Assembly (NCBI RefSeq): GCF_030247195.1
Contig: NC_080671.1
Span: 415,224,044 to 415,288,043 of the forward strand
Direction of reading: 5' to 3'
Length of the DNA stretch: 64,000 nt
Source of the DNA: Topomyia yanbarensis
Lineage: Eukaryota; Arthropoda; Insecta; Diptera; Culicidae
In this document: positions 44,691 to 57,256 of the stretch, piece by piece
Layout: every line of letters begins with the position of its first letter
How positions within the stretch are numbered: the stretch's first letter is position 1
Program-made: the position numbers and the translations under genes
Notes under the pieces: model-generated
Database searches by the model: none
Told to the model about the DNA's origin: nothing
The model's input: the letters and a program-made list of their open reading frames with translations, nothing else

Positions 44691-45047
44691 ATCAATAAGC
44701 AAACTGATGATTTTTTATGTGTTATACATGTGTCACAGTTAGCTTGCTCGGTCGAATAGTACGGACCAATTATGGTGCAGATATTTACTACTTTCATTAA
44801 ATCCATTATTTCCGTTATTTGCACTAATTGTACGGAATTAGTTAAAATTTTAAAACGGGTCCCTTGTATTGAAACGTTAGAAGACCTTAAAAATAAATCC
44901 TACGCACATCAATCTAGGGAACCCGTGTCTGCAGGGTATCGGATAAGTTTTATCTGGCTAGACTACAAGGTGCTCAGCAAATTCAAGATGGCTTTCGACA
45001 ATGAGTTTTGCCAGAATCTTCAAGGAATATTATTTTATTGTTTGTTT

Positions 45048-45113
45048 GGATTAAAGGAGCGGTTTTAAATCATCTCTCTTTGGATTAAAGAAGCGGTTTT
45101 AAATCATCTCGCA
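45048..45113 (+). repeat. Tandem duplication of about 33 bp
   Basis: GGATTAAAGGAGCGGTTTTA / AATCATCTC is followed directly by GGATTAAAGAAGCGGTTTTA / AATCATCTC. Confidence 0.85.
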
Positions 45114-45486
45114 AGGAATTTTCAGCAGCAGTTTCAAAAGAAAGCTTTTCATCTTGAACGAAGCGATGGAGACTGTCCATCTTTTCTTTAGAGCTTGCTT
45201 TTGAGGCGGCTGCTAAAAAGTCCTTGCTAAATGATTTAAAATCACTCCTTGTTGGTTGCATCCACAAGAATATTAATACACCCAAAAGCTCGCAACTATG
45301 ATTAGCGGAAGTTAAAGAAAGACGAATGAGGACACTGTACAAGTAGCTCGATGTTGGAACAAAATGCACCTGAGGTTGACAGACCAGTGTCGGCTCTTCG
45401 AAGTGGTTATTTAGGAATAATTTTGTTTTCTCGTCTTCCATTTTGCACATTAAAGACTTCTCGTATCGAGACGAAACTTTCACCAC
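45085..45486 (-). CDS. Unidentified 133-codon frame, probably transposon-derived
   Basis: This is one of the longer frames in the window that is not produced by a repeat array. Its C-terminal half is rich in Ser, Lys and Glu (FSKDFLAAASKASSKEKMDS). I recognise no family. The N-terminal edge overlaps another minus-strand frame (45407-45682). It may be part of a decayed transposase or a chance frame. There is no splice or promoter evidence. Confidence 0.2.
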   Translation of the reverse strand: MVKVSSRYEKSLMCKMEDEKTKLFLNNHFEEPTLVCQPQVHFVPTSSYLYSVLIRLSLTSANHSCELLGVLIFLWMQPTRSDFKSFSKDFLAAASKASSKEKMDSLHRFVQDEKLSFETAAENSLRDDLKPLL

Positions 45487-45682
45487 TATTTTCCAGATAA
45501 CTCACTATCACTACATTCCAAATCTGACCTATAGATGCGCTGGTACAGAATAAACAATGTGTCCGAATTTTAAGTGAAACAAACTTTATTAATTCTATGG
45601 TAAAAGATCTTTTGGTTGCTGTGGGTCGCGAAGGGTATGTAAGTAACTTTATTGACAGAATGCGCTGGAAGATAATGGTCAA

Positions 45683-47130
45683 TTAAAATGATGATTGAAA
45701 AGTTTCATTCTCTCGGAATTAACCCTATCTTAAAATTTTTGAAAATAAAGGACACTTGAGGTAAAATAAAGAACGCTTCCCAAACACGTCCAAATTAAGG
45801 ACATATCCTTCAAAATTAGAACGGTTGGTAACCCTACGTAGCATGTTAGCAAATATGACAACAAAACCTGTTGGCTCAAAAACTATACCAGGAAGCTTTA
45901 CGAGCTTGTTCTAAATAATGATAACGCATGTGTTTTAATAGACGTTTAATCGTTATAATGGACTTCGGATAAATACTCGGTCCACCAATTTAAATAATAC
46001 TAGTGAATTCATATTCACGGGAATTTTTAAGTAAGCATATTGTCAAATTTCATTCCATGACATTCGTCGCACAATCGGCTTATTTTCTATAATTTAGAAC
46101 TATTTTTCACTCTTTGCAAATATGTGTATCGGACAGAAATTAAATACTAATCGTACAGAGTTTGTAATAAAAGTTTTGCAGAAATTTTGCGTAATATTTC
46201 AAAATACATAAATTGAAATGACTGATAACACCTATTCTTATAAAAGCTACATCATCTAGACACCCAAACATATCATCAATGCGTGCAAATCAAGAAATTC
46301 TATCATTTAACTGGTGTGCCACTTGAAATACGACACTTTATATACGTTATTTGCATCCACTGAATCCATTGAACTTTACTATCTAACTTGAAATTTTACT
46401 TATATTTGGATCAAAATTCTGACCATTTTGCATCCGCAATTTTGAATATTAATAATCTGATATCATAATCGTAATTTGCGCCCCAAAAATCCGTAATCTA
46501 TACATTTGCTGGTCAGTCAAAACCGTTCCCGACTTTTGGCCAGGTTTTCAGGAAAATCAGCCACTGTACGTTGCCAAAAATCGCGAGCGCTCATTGTACC
46601 ATCCGGACGTTCTATTCATAATGTTGCTCGCTTGGCATGCACACAACCAATAATTGATACGGACGCGCGGCGTCTCTATTCATAACCTCACCTTATTATT
46701 ATGTCACTAAGGTGCTACCAATTGACGGCTCTGCCCGGAATAGACTGTTCCATGTGTGGGTGTTTTTCACGTTTTCCGAAATCGAATCATTTTTACGGGG
46801 TTTTCAATAGTGTACTATTCACATACATTATTAATATAACAATAAAACATAATTTCAGCTAATTCTGAACCATTTTGTGACGGAAATCCATCCATAAATT
46901 CTGACGTAAATACAGCCACAAAAAATAGCGACATTAGCGCTCAAAATAGTGACGCAAAAACGTAACATCGCTAGATTTTAGATTTTAGAATGACACGCAA
47001 CCGCAAATAGTGTAGTAAGACATTTTTAATCTAATAATTCAATTTATGGTCTTTCGACTTAATTATTTAGGACTGGTGGTATCCAACGGGGAAAAACGAT
47101 CGGAAATGGTGAGTGAAGCTAAGCAATCAT
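45683..47130. other. Mostly unassigned; holds second copy of a dispersed repeat
   Basis: 46560-46760 matches 44480-44690. The rest shows no gene or terminal repeat. Confidence 0.4.
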
Positions 47131-47133
47131 GTG

Positions 47134-47217
47134 AAAAAAAATCCCCCCAGAGGCGAGATTCGAACTCGCAACCTTTGCGACTCCGGCCAATGCACTGACG
47201 CTTATGCTATCCCTGGG
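47134..47217 (-). tRNA. tRNA-like sequence (72 nt) followed by T8; pseudogene or SINE head
   Basis: On the minus strand a 72-nt segment (47217 to 47146) has a 7-bp acceptor stem (CCCAGGG/CTCTGGG, one G-T), a possible D stem (GCAT/GTGC), and a perfect T arm (GCGAG, loop TTCGAAT, CTCGC) at exactly the canonical positions 49-65. A TTTTTTTT run follows (47134-47141), a pol III terminator. The anticodon stem does not pair and position 33 is C, so it is unlikely to be a working tRNA. Most likely it is a tRNA pseudogene or the head of a tRNA-derived SINE. Confidence 0.5.
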
Positions 47218-47698
47218 TATGGTGACATCCCAGAAAGTACATATGATTATCCCACTGGCGACGGTAATCGTACCCTGCCTTCAAATCTAGAATCACACAC
47301 AACGGCAGCTGATCACCCCAACACATTTGATCTATTTAATTTCCCCGCTAGATACCAAGGCCCGGGTTTTTGCCACAATACCACAACGTGCTGGGGTACG
47401 CAACACAACTGCGCAATGAAAAAACCACACCCACTTTTTCAAAAACACCATTCAGGCAAGCCGATAGTTTTTCCAGCAGCTATTTAGCTTGATTTGAATC
47501 ATAATGATCTAATAAATCGACTGATTTTCTTCTTTTAAAGTTTTGAAAAGGTTTTATATGGATAATTCAGTGGCAAAGCTGAACACATTTTTTCCTACGC
47601 ATACTACCAAGCACTCAATTCTAACACATGCTCAAAAAAGGTAACTTGAGCCTTAATTGTGTTTAACCGCGTTCGCCTGTACTGGACAGAGTTTTTTA

Positions 47699-47850
47699 AG
47701 GGCCCCTCACACGCGCAATGAAAGTGTCATTACTAAGTAATGACATTACTGGAATTGTATGTGAACTCCATCATTACTCGTCTTACACATTCATTAAAAG
47801 TGACATTACTGCTCAGTAATGACATTACTAACGCCTCGTGTACGGGCCCC
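47699..47850. mobile_element. 150-bp MITE with GGGCCCCTCACACG ends
   Basis: The left GGGCCCCTCACACGCG is mirrored by the right GAGGCGT..CGTGTACGGGCCCC in inverse. AGTAATGACATTACT palindromes lie inside each arm. It lies at the edge of the minisatellite and may have inserted into it, since TTTAACCGCGTT words also occur upstream at about 47660. Confidence 0.65.
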
Positions 47851-47853
47851 TAC

Positions 47854-48214
47854 AGTGTTTGACAGTGTTTGACCACGTTTGCTCATGTTTACCTGTGCTT
47901 AACTATGTTTCCCGTGTTTGGCCGTGTTTGACCGATTTTGTTCATGTTTGACCACGTTTGACCGTATTTGACCGCGTTGGTCCATCTTTGCAAGTGTACG
48001 TGTTTGACTGTGTTTGTCTGTGTTTAACCAGGTTGGACCGTGTATCATCGTATCATCGTATGTATGTAACTAATTTGACCGTGTTTCCCGTTGTTTGCCC
48101 GTACCGAGCTTGACAGTGCTTTACCGTGTTTGGCCGTGTTTGTTAATTTTTGACTGTGTTTGACCGTGCTCATACGTGTTTGATCATATTTTCACCGTGT
48201 TTGACCATGTTTGC
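47854..48214 (+). repeat. TGTTTGACCG minisatellite, plus orientation
   Basis: About 360 bp of 10-16-bp units such as CGTGTTTGACCG, CATGTTTGCC and CGTGTTTGGC. Units vary in length by a base or more and are not simple triplets. Confidence 0.9.
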
Positions 48215-48352
48215 CAAACACGGGCAAATACGGTCAAACATGAACAAACACGACCACATATGGGTAAACACTGTCTAACACTGTGAAACGCGATCAAACA
48301 CTGACAATCACTCCAAACACGAGCAAATACGGACAAACACGGTCAAACAAGG
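48215..48352 (-). repeat. TGTTTGACCG minisatellite, inverse orientation
   Basis: From the centre near 48214 the same units run inverted (CAAACACGGG, CAAATACGGT, CAAACATGAA). Together with the left part this can fold back on itself. Confidence 0.9.
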
Positions 48353-51274
48353 GCCGCAGACACAGAAACTGACTAATCTGGCAAGAAATGCGTATTTTTT
48401 TCTTTATTTATTTGATTTTTCACATGCTTCAAATGTGAACATTCATATTTGTCCCATCCCCTGTTTGACATGCTTGAATGCTCGCATTAATATATGAAAG
48501 AATATTGGTGTCCACTCACGGTACTGAACCGTCATTGCATCGGATCGGAAAGGTGAGCCGGCTCCTAATAGGATTGACACACCTTCCTCGCACAAAATAT
48601 CAGGTAAAACCTTAACAAGTACTGATACTTGCGTTACTAAAATTGTTAGACATATTAATGGGACGTTTATGTGCCCTTCGGGATGATGCATTAATGACTC
48701 TGTTTATGGGTCTGAATTTTTTCAATCCGTCATACAGAGATGATGAGAACGCCTTTTGCTAAATTAAATGAATCTCTACTGTCAGGTGCAGCTACATTCA
48801 GCGAAGATTTTCATGCACTAAAGATGGGTTCCTTTAACACCATCATATCCAAAAGGTGCCTAAATTACATGAATGTTTCAATTTAAAAAGCTGTTAGAAT
48901 TCTAAAAAATCCAGTCTTGAAACATTAGAGATCATTTGATCTGGCACGAGTTTACCAAACTTTTCCAGATACCGAACCAAGCGAGTCAACACAAAAATTA
49001 GCCAAACTGCTCGCTCCAGCACTACTTCGTGTGGTAATTAGCGCTCCGGAATGAGCCAATTAACAGTGTAACCATATCAGACATCGCTACCATTACGACT
49101 GCTTACTTTGGAAAATATTAATCTCATTGCCACTTAGCCTTCCCCTTCCCGCGACCAGAAACCCTTGGCGTAGACGTGAAACGATAATTACCAACATCTT
49201 GTACCGGATGCTGTGAAACAACGAACCATCTGCCAGACTAGGCCAGCAGATATCGCCAATAATAGAGACATTTTTATCGCAACCTCGAAGCGAGGCCAGC
49301 CCCATAATCCTACTCAATAACAGTTAAAATTTGCGATAATGATGCCAAACGGTCTTGTTTACGAGCCAAACTTTACGCCAATTTTAATCAATTTATTTAA
49401 GTTGCGCTCGAGACAATCTCCACTCGCTCGAGTCGCGCTGGGAAACGGAGTGTAGTTTCTAGAGGTGGGGTGCCTTCTGTAGTTTAGTCGAGCTGGAATC
49501 GATTGTCGCCAAAGTTAATTAAATTTACCGATACCACCAGCTGCTCTCTGTGAAGGAACCACACTAAAGTGACTGGTTTTTTGAAGCGGAAAATATCAAA
49601 TGCCATTGATGACTTATAAATGTCAGGTGAAAAAATTGGGGCCAAGCGCAGAAATAAAGAGTAATTCATCAGGCAGCCGCAGTTGTGGAACGACGATCGT
49701 TGAGTTGTCGAAATTGGTTGACGGTAGAAGGGGGATCAATTGACTGATAAGTACATGGAAGGAAGTAGGGCGGTAATTGGATCGATCGAAAGTTGTTGCT
49801 GGCCTATGGTCTGAAGTTTCAGTTGATCGAATGCGGTGTGATTTATTACCTGACGAAGGGCGGGAGGCAATCAGTGTTCGCCGATTTCACGACAGGGTCC
49901 AATAAATTTCGCCAATCTATGGAGGCCATACGAAATGAGCTGACAATTTTTCCAACATCATCACGATTTGGTTGTCGGCTTGGTGGGCTTGCTGTTATAC
50001 TGTAAAAGAGAACTGATCTTCCTTTTTAAGATAGATTATCTACAATATTGTTCAGTTGGAAGATTTTCACGTAGAACGAAAAGAAACTTGATATAGTGTT
50101 CGATCGAATGAAATTCGAACCCGGCACCTCATCAATGTTGGTCCTGAACGCCACAATAACGTATAATGTATTTTCCAGTTACCCTCATAGCAGAGATGAT
50201 TTATTACAAAGGTATTTTTGGGAGGGGTGGCAGAACAATGGAGTACGTATTGTCGGTGTACTTCATTACAGCCATTCGTGAAGTTGACAGATATTTACTG
50301 GCGCCTAGTTCAAATGGTTAATTTATATGGTATGAATTTTATGGCGTTCCTTTTGGAAGCCTAATGGCGTAACGTATTAAATATATCACTCGTTACGTTA
50401 CGTTCAAGAACACATTCGCTGCAGAATAGGAATTATGAGACTGGGAAGCTGCTTGTGCTGGTAGTTATGACGATCGACTCATGTGATATGTCAAACAATA
50501 AAATTTAAATAATATACAAAAATTGGCTTTGCAAGACTCTTACGAAGCAAAGAAAAGATTGTTATATGGACCGAGCACAGATGGTGAGTCAAAATTTCTA
50601 TGGCAAAAACTGTGAATCAATCTTATCATTATTGCAATCCTCTTCAAGATACACTAGCGTTGCATTACGTTGTGACAATAATTTTGGGATATCATACACT
50701 GACTTCATCATGTTTCACTGCTGATTATCGAATAAGAATTGCTAAGAATATTGTAAGTACCCACATTGAAACTTCAACAGCATTATAGCCGCCATTGTCG
50801 GTCGTCCTAGCTCCATTGGAGAAGGATAGATGATAGAGTAGACGGGAAGTGTTGATGCTGCACCTACTTAACGGTAGGACGACGACTCATCAAACTCGTC
50901 CGTAGATGTAACGGAGCTGGAGGTTACGAAAAGTATAATGTCTAGAATGCACTCCTCACAAGCAATGAAATCAGTAAATCATAGTTAATTATCGAGTTGT
51001 TTGTCACACGTTCATATGTCTGGTATAAAAATAACAAAGTTTCCGTTTCATTTTTATATTCTTGTGGTGGTCAGAATTATTTATGATTTCTATCTTAAAT
51101 TAATACCTAGAGGTTTACACTTTTCTGGTAAGTTTTTGATTTAGAAATAAAAAAAATCATCTTCATATCTCTACATGCGTTAGACACGTTGTTTTACGTT
51201 TCTTTGCAGAGAGCGATCCAGGACAAGATGTAGAGCGAGTAAAGACGCTATAACCTAGGCTCATTAGTCAAAAC
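48353..51274. other. Unassigned region
   Basis: No transposon end, array or domain recognised in about 2.9 kb. Frames are short. A B-box-like GGGTTCGAATT (inverse of 50108-50120) hints at a SINE fragment, but no matching A box convinced me. It could be host intron or intergenic DNA. Confidence 0.35.
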
Positions 51275-51819
51275 CAAGGATGCAAAATGCCTACCTTTTC
51301 TACGGCTGTAATTTTTCTGCCCACATTCTCCTTTCTCATACGACACTGCTGTCGTTCGCTAGTGCAAAACGCCCAGTGCTGTACGACAGCCTGTAAGCAA
51401 AGCAGTAACATGACAAAAAAATACTTCCCCAAGTACAGCTACCAGAGGCGAGCGGTACAGCTTCTCTTTACTTATTTTACACTTTTTAATATTTTTAATC
51501 ACAAGCGACGACAATTAATGCGGTTCATTTACGCCACGACTGGCATCAACGCTTTCGTGAGCGAGCCTCTCCCTGTGACTATGCAGAGAAAAGTGTACAA
51601 AGCGAGAGAACAAACTTTACTACACCACACTCTCACCGAGCAGTCGGAGTACAGCGGCAAAACATTAATGTATTTTACTGCTGTACGGAAAAGTGTACTC
51701 GGTTTGGCTACCGTTCTGGCAAGAGCAGTAGTGATGCGTCGCTGTAGCGGGCTGTACGGCTTGTGCAAATGTAAATGTACCGGAAAAAATATGGTTTACC
51801 GGTACCGTTCGCATCCCTG
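51275..51819. mobile_element. hAT-like non-autonomous element, copy B (uninterrupted)
   Basis: 545 bp, inverse orientation to 24041-25498, without the two inserts seen there. Ends CAAGGATGC and GCATCCCTG. The 8-bp flanks GTCAAAAC and GCCAGGAC differ only by transitions (5 of 8 identical). It carries an open frame of 182 codons from 51287, but the inverse copy does not conserve it, so I do not call it coding. Confidence 0.7.
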
Positions 51820-51827
51820 GCCAGGAC

Positions 51828-52638
51828 AGGGCTAAATACTTCTGTCCCATCCCGTCCCATCCCAAGTGCATGGGACTAAAGTAGTGACATTTACCCTTTT
51901 AGCCAAGTCACTCCCAACTATTTACCAAATCCCCACCAAATTGAAACGGTCGGTACGGTTGTCCACGTTTTTTCCTTATTCAAGGTTGCATATTGGATTT
52001 TTAGGAGAATATGCGTATTCGAATGATAATAAGAACAATCGAAAGGTATTGGTAGCCTGATGCACAAGCGATGCTCGTTGTACTTCGGCAGAAAAACTGA
52101 GATCAAGGGATCAATTGAAAAATATACAAGTCATCCGGCTACTCCGTAGAATATAAGACTTAAGATCCACAAGAAAAGTTTGGTTTTTGTGTATCTCGTG
52201 TATCATTTGTGTGTCGCTCAATGGTCGTATTATAGCCTTTTTTGCTAGCTCATGAAATGAAGAATGATAAGTACTATTACTCTTCAATCAATCAATATAT
52301 AAATATTGCTGCCTCTACTTGTGTTGTGAGGAGTTGCCGAAACAAAGTGCCGAGCGAATGGAACATCCAAAGCCCAATACTCAGCCTGTTCAAAACACTG
52401 AAAATTTCCATAAGTTCCAAAAATTTGTGTTTGTTAATAGGCAAACCAACCTAAAGCTGTTAACCTCAAAACTAAGGACGTAAACAAGTTTTTTTGTTCA
52501 TCATTGTGCTTAATTCATCAATATTTTCTATTATACGAAAAAATATTTTAAAAACTTATGTGTGGGTTTACTAACTCCCATTTAGCAGTCTCTCGTTAAA
52601 GCTGTATGTGGGATAGTTTAGCACAGTGCAAATACTTA
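51828..52638. other. Unassigned sequence
   Basis: A short CCCATCCCGTCCCATCCC run near 51845-51862. No gene recognised. Confidence 0.4.
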
Positions 52639-52640
52639 TA

Positions 52641-54438
52641 CACTAAGTTTTTTTATACGGGGGATACGTCCCATGTAAAAAACCGTACAAAAAAACCCCT
52701 GTTAATTGTGAAATCCGTGTAAAAACCGTGCAAAAAAACCGCGTTACATTCAATGTAAAAGATTTGGACGATTTTAGGAAAAGGGGTGATTTCGGAGTTT
52801 TATCAAAAATGTCGTTTTGAAGGCAAAAGACTTAGACGATTTTTGAACAAGTTTTTTTTGCATGGATTTTGCAAGTAGCACGGTTCCTGCTTTTATTCTA
52901 ATTCCTTACAAGAGTTTTGGAAAAATGGAAAAGTCGGATCTGGAGAATTTCTTTTGGTCTGCATTTCAACAATATGGTTGTTTTCGCCACAGTATTAAAG
53001 AGTAGAATGTGAATGTCTGATACCATTTCAAAAATCAAGATGGCGACTTCCGGCATCGCGCTTTTCTCTAAAACCTAATCAATATGGGTGTTTTTGTAAC
53101 GAGCTGGACGAGTAGACGCCAGATATCGACGTCTGTGACCTTTTTGAAAACCAAGATGGCAACCTCGGCTTCAGTGAAATTCTCAAAAACCCAATCGATA
53201 TGAGAATTTTTGGAACGGGCTTGGCGAGTAGGGGCAAGATCTCGATGTGTGAAGCTTTTTTGAAAACCAAGATGGCGACTTCCGGTTCAGCGGAATTCTC
53301 TACCACAGCAATATGGTTTTTTTTTTGGAACGGGATTAATGAGTGGACGATATCGATGCTTAAGGCCATTTTGAAAACAAAGATGGCAACTTCCGGTTCA
53401 GTGGAATTCTATAAAATTCCATCAATATGGGTATTTTTGACACGGAATTGTTGAGTGGACGTCAGATATCGATGTTTAAGGCCATTTTGAAAACCAAGTT
53501 GGCGATGCGCCATTAGTATGGGTATTTTTGGAACGGGATTGACAAGTAGATGTCAAATATCGATGTCTGAGGCCATTTCGAAAAACAAATGTCCAGTTCG
53601 GTTTAGTATAATTTTCAATTACCAAAACAATGAAGAATTTTTTGAAGAGCGTTGATGAATAAATACCGGATGTCAATTCCGGGAGTCATATTTTAATCTA
53701 AGATGGTGACTTCTAGTTTAGTGGACATCTCATTCATCTTAATACAACGAAAACCTGATTTTATTATTCCGCCTGATTTTTGATTCAGTTTTTTATTCGA
53801 TTATGAACCTCTAAAATACGCTCGATGAGCTCTAGCATACGAACCAGCTCATATTCGAGTAAATCCATTCATGAGAACATTTTTCTTTCTTATAAATGCA
53901 AATGACGTCAGACCTCTGGCAACTGCATATTTGTCATGTTCCAAAACACTCCACGTTGACTGAATTATACAGAGTATCCCTAAGCCTATAGTTGCCGTTT
54001 TGTATTTCAAAATGGCCTCAGACATTGATCTCTATCATACGCTCATTAGGCCCGCTCTGAACATGTGCAAACTGATTGGGTTATAGAAAATCCCGTTAGA
54101 CTGGAAGTCGCCATATTGGTATTCAAAATGGCCTTAAACATCGATATCTGACGTGCCAAAAATACCCATATTGATGGGGTTTTAGAGAATTCCGCTGAAC
54201 CGGAAGTCGCCATCTTGATTTTCCAAATCGCTTTTGACAAAGGCATGGAAAACTTGATCAAAAATCGTAAAACTTAATCAAAAGGACTTAGAATATTTAG
54301 CGAAATCCGTGCAAAAAAAATTGTTGAGAAATCGACTTTTGCCTTTAAAAGGACTTTAATTGCGAAAACCGTGCAAAAAACCGTATAAAAAAACCGTGTA
54401 AAAAACAGTGCAAAAATACCGTGTAAAAAACCTTAGTG
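52641..54438. mobile_element. CACTAAG array element, copy 2
   Basis: CACTAAGTTTTTTTATACGG at the left and ...AAACCTTAGTG at the right are inverse, with TA at 52639-52640 and 54439-54440. It has CCGTGTAAAAACCGTGC words at both ends, left units of the 117-bp family (53030-53700), a short middle and right units (53990-54240) in opposite orientation. It serves as the empty-site reference for two insertions in copy 1. Confidence 0.8.
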
Positions 54439-54479
54439 TAACCCAAAAAATCGAGCTCGAGAAAATACCAACGATTTCC

Positions 54480-54640
54480 CAACTCACCCAGCCTCGGTGG
54501 GGTGAGAAGCAGCTTCACAGCGGTGTGAGAGTTGTAAGCGTATCTACTTATCACCCCTCTGGGACTGGGTTCAATTCCAGCACAGCCGTTGGTATTTTCT
54601 GAAACAGAAATTCTTGGCCGTGGCTTCCTTCGTAAGTGAA
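54480..54640 (+). ncRNA. tRNA-derived SINE-like segment
   Basis: ACTGGGTTCAATTCCAGCAC (54564-54583) is a good B box in a short stem-loop, preceded by GC-richer sequence of about tRNA length. The A box is less clear. The extent is uncertain. Confidence 0.4.
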
Positions 54641-54934
54641 ATAAGCATGGGAAACAATCAGAGACGAAGGTAGTTACATCTATCTAAACATATATAATAA
54701 TGATAGATTCATGGTTTTCAAATGGTATCAGCACTTCATGAAACATTTCTCATGATGGTCACCTGTTTATACCGACGTTCAGTATAATGTGTTCATTAAG
54801 GATATTATATTGTGATTGGCAAAAAACACCGAAACAGAATTATTGCATGTATTTGAAGTATATACAACAACGTACACTGCAATACATTAGCTCATGCATT
54901 GATTGTACGAGTTTTAATGCTCTGTGCTCACACG

Positions 54935-55975
54935 GAAAAAAAATCCGTTCATAAATTCATGAAAACAAGATCACGATTTCGTCAATTGATGAAGAATTAA
55001 CGAAAACCATGACCAAGTTCGTGAAATTTTGAACAATAAACCATGTATTTATGAAACTATTTGTGTTTCCAAAAAACTAGTACTCGTCAAATTTATACAT
55101 GGCGTTACATTTGAATGTTTGGTAGGATTACTGTGGTTGTTACCTGGACATGTATAGTTTTTGTTGTGATCCTTGTTCACTATTTGGGAATACACAGACG
55201 GCAGTTAAACGATGTTCATTATTGCAGGAGCTTATTCGCGATTTTTATGATTTCTTATGAAGTAACGGTGATATTTTATTCATGAGTTTGATATCGGATT
55301 TTTCTGTCAGAGTAGTGTGATTGCAGGATCTTAGTCACGATTTTGGTGTGAGTAATGTGATTTAAATTCATGATTTCAGGATGTTTGTCATGATTTTCAT
55401 AATTTCTATTCACGTTATCGTCATATTTTAGTCACGAGTAGAGTGATTTATGTTCATGAATTCAGGATCTTAGTCACAATTTTTGATATTTTCTTTGATT
55501 GATATTTTTTGATTCAATTCAATTGATATTTCTTAGTCACAATTTTCGTTACTGTTATTAACGTTAACTTGATATTTTAGTCACGATTTTCGAAATTTTT
55601 TCCCTTTTTCTTGATATTTTAGTCACGAATAGTATGATTTATGTTCTAGATTTTAAGATATTAGTCACGATTTTCGTAATTTATTTGCAGTTTATCGTGA
55701 TATTTTATTCTTGAGCATACATTCAAATTTAACACGTGGAGTGATGTGAATGATGTTTATGACATCCGCAGTTTTATTGTGATATTCGTAATTTCTCTTC
55801 GCCTTTACGCGATCTGTTATTTTTTGCTTATTATCGGTTTTTTTACTTGGAGTTTCGCGACAATATAAACAGGAACATAAATTCATGACTAATAAGCGGA
55901 ATCTTGTTCCATGAACTATTTCAGATTTGTGGCTCTATAATGTATTTTTGGTGCTCAGCGCAGACATCACACTGA
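54935..55975 (+). repeat. TTCATGATTTCAGGATC array, copy 2
   Basis: Begins CACGGAAAAAAAATCCGTTC and follows copy 1 (29262-30300) block by block, including ACATGGCGTTACATTTGAAT and CAGACATCACACTGAA near its end. It lacks the hAT ends and the downstream inverse arm, so it is a partial copy or a separate element. Confidence 0.75.
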
Positions 55976-55984
55976 ACTTTCTTT

Positions 55985-57135
55985 GGTGGGTACTGAAACC
56001 CGCATGATACTGTTCACTAATGTGAAGTTATCTCCCACGACCGACATCTTTTCACGTTTAATGGAGGTCGATTTGAATACCGAAGCCAAAAATAATGCCG
56101 ATAAGTCTCCTTTTGAATACAAACCATATCTATTTAATACATCCTAGATGGTTTACTTCTGGACCAAAGATAAGCCATTTAGCATCATTGATATAACACG
56201 TGATCTAGCTAAACAACACGCGGGCGTGTACGAAGAAGTATTTTGTCTACGTACCCACCCGGAAAGTAAAGTTTGATGGTGTAGTTTCCGAGAGGGGCCT
56301 TCATTGCGAAATATGGGGTTGGCTCCTTCCAGAACCCTTCGCTTCGGTCGGTGAAAATTCTAGTATGAAAGCAATTGCATTCAGCAAAACTCGAGGAGTA
56401 TAAAAAAACAACTTATTTCTATCAGCCTCATTTCGAGCCTTTCGCTGGATGTGTTCTTCCAAATATTGTTTTTTAAACCCTCCGGAAGCTGGCCCACTGA
56501 ACAAGCAGCCACAGGTGCCTTAAGACGATTTCACTAGATTTTCAGACCAGTGTGCACTCAGCGCACTAGCGTGACTGCCGGAAGGTTAACGGAGCTGGTC
56601 AACCTGATCGCTTTTTTGTGTCGCTGCCTTCGTTGCAAACAATGGAGCCATAGAGTTACCCATTGTAGAAACAAGGCACGGTGTGCAAAATGCAAAAAGA
56701 ATCATGAAAGTTTTTGCTTCTATGGAGAGACTCCGTTTGAACTGTCGATATATCCCGCATATAAATTATACGGGGAAAAACTGAAACGTTCTTTTGGGGA
56801 ACGCTCCGAGAACAAATGCTAAAGAGATTTACGCCTCCGGCCACAACTAATTTCTACGGTCCCTTGTTCACTAAAGAGCGAAATTCTGACAATTCCATTG
56901 AGGGAACATCTTCCAATGTACCTATAAATTTTCGAAAGAGGAGAATCATTTCCTCTCCTAAGCTTCCGCGTAAAGGCCTGAGAGTGCCCCTTGATGGGTC
57001 GACGTAAGTTTGCCAGTCCTATGATTCCCTAAGTTTTACACAACGCATTTGCATTATGCAAAACCTGGTAAATTTCCGACGTAGATCTTCCACAATTTTA
57101 ACATTATCCGCCAGGGCCGAGAAAACACTATACCA
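55985..57135 (+). pseudogene. Jockey-type ORF1 (gag-like) with CCHC zinc knuckle, decayed
   Basis: Plus-strand blocks SPFEYKPYLFN and KPFSIIDITRDLAKQHAGVY (about 56115-56240) precede a stop-containing stretch. Then RCLRCKQWSHRVTHC (about 56620-56665) is a clear C-x2-C-x4-H-x4-C zinc knuckle, followed by RCAKCKKNH, as in gag-like ORF1 proteins of Jockey-group LINEs. Several stops and frameshifts interrupt it, so it is not functional. ORF1 would bind element RNA. The ORF2 piece at 57590-58030 is on the same strand 450 bp downstream, so both may derive from one copy that lost most of the endonuclease region and then took a MITE. Confidence 0.65.
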
Positions 57136-57256
57136 CGGTATGCCATGGCCTTCACGATGATAACCGATCTATTTTACTTACCATCATACCATTACCACCA
57201 TACGGTGGAACTGACACGATTGCCTACTCCACCAGCGCGGCCAAGCACGTTAGTGG

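Noticed and set aside
44772..45068. 98-codon plus-strand frame as a gene
   Set aside because: No family match, and its end runs into a local 33-bp duplication; insufficient support.
50095..50170. tRNA gene or SINE on the minus strand
   Set aside because: Only a B-box-like GGGTTCGAATT is present; no paired arms or convincing A box.
51287..51835. 182-codon frame as a gene
   Set aside because: It lies inside a non-autonomous hAT-like element and is not conserved in the inverse copy at 24041-25498.
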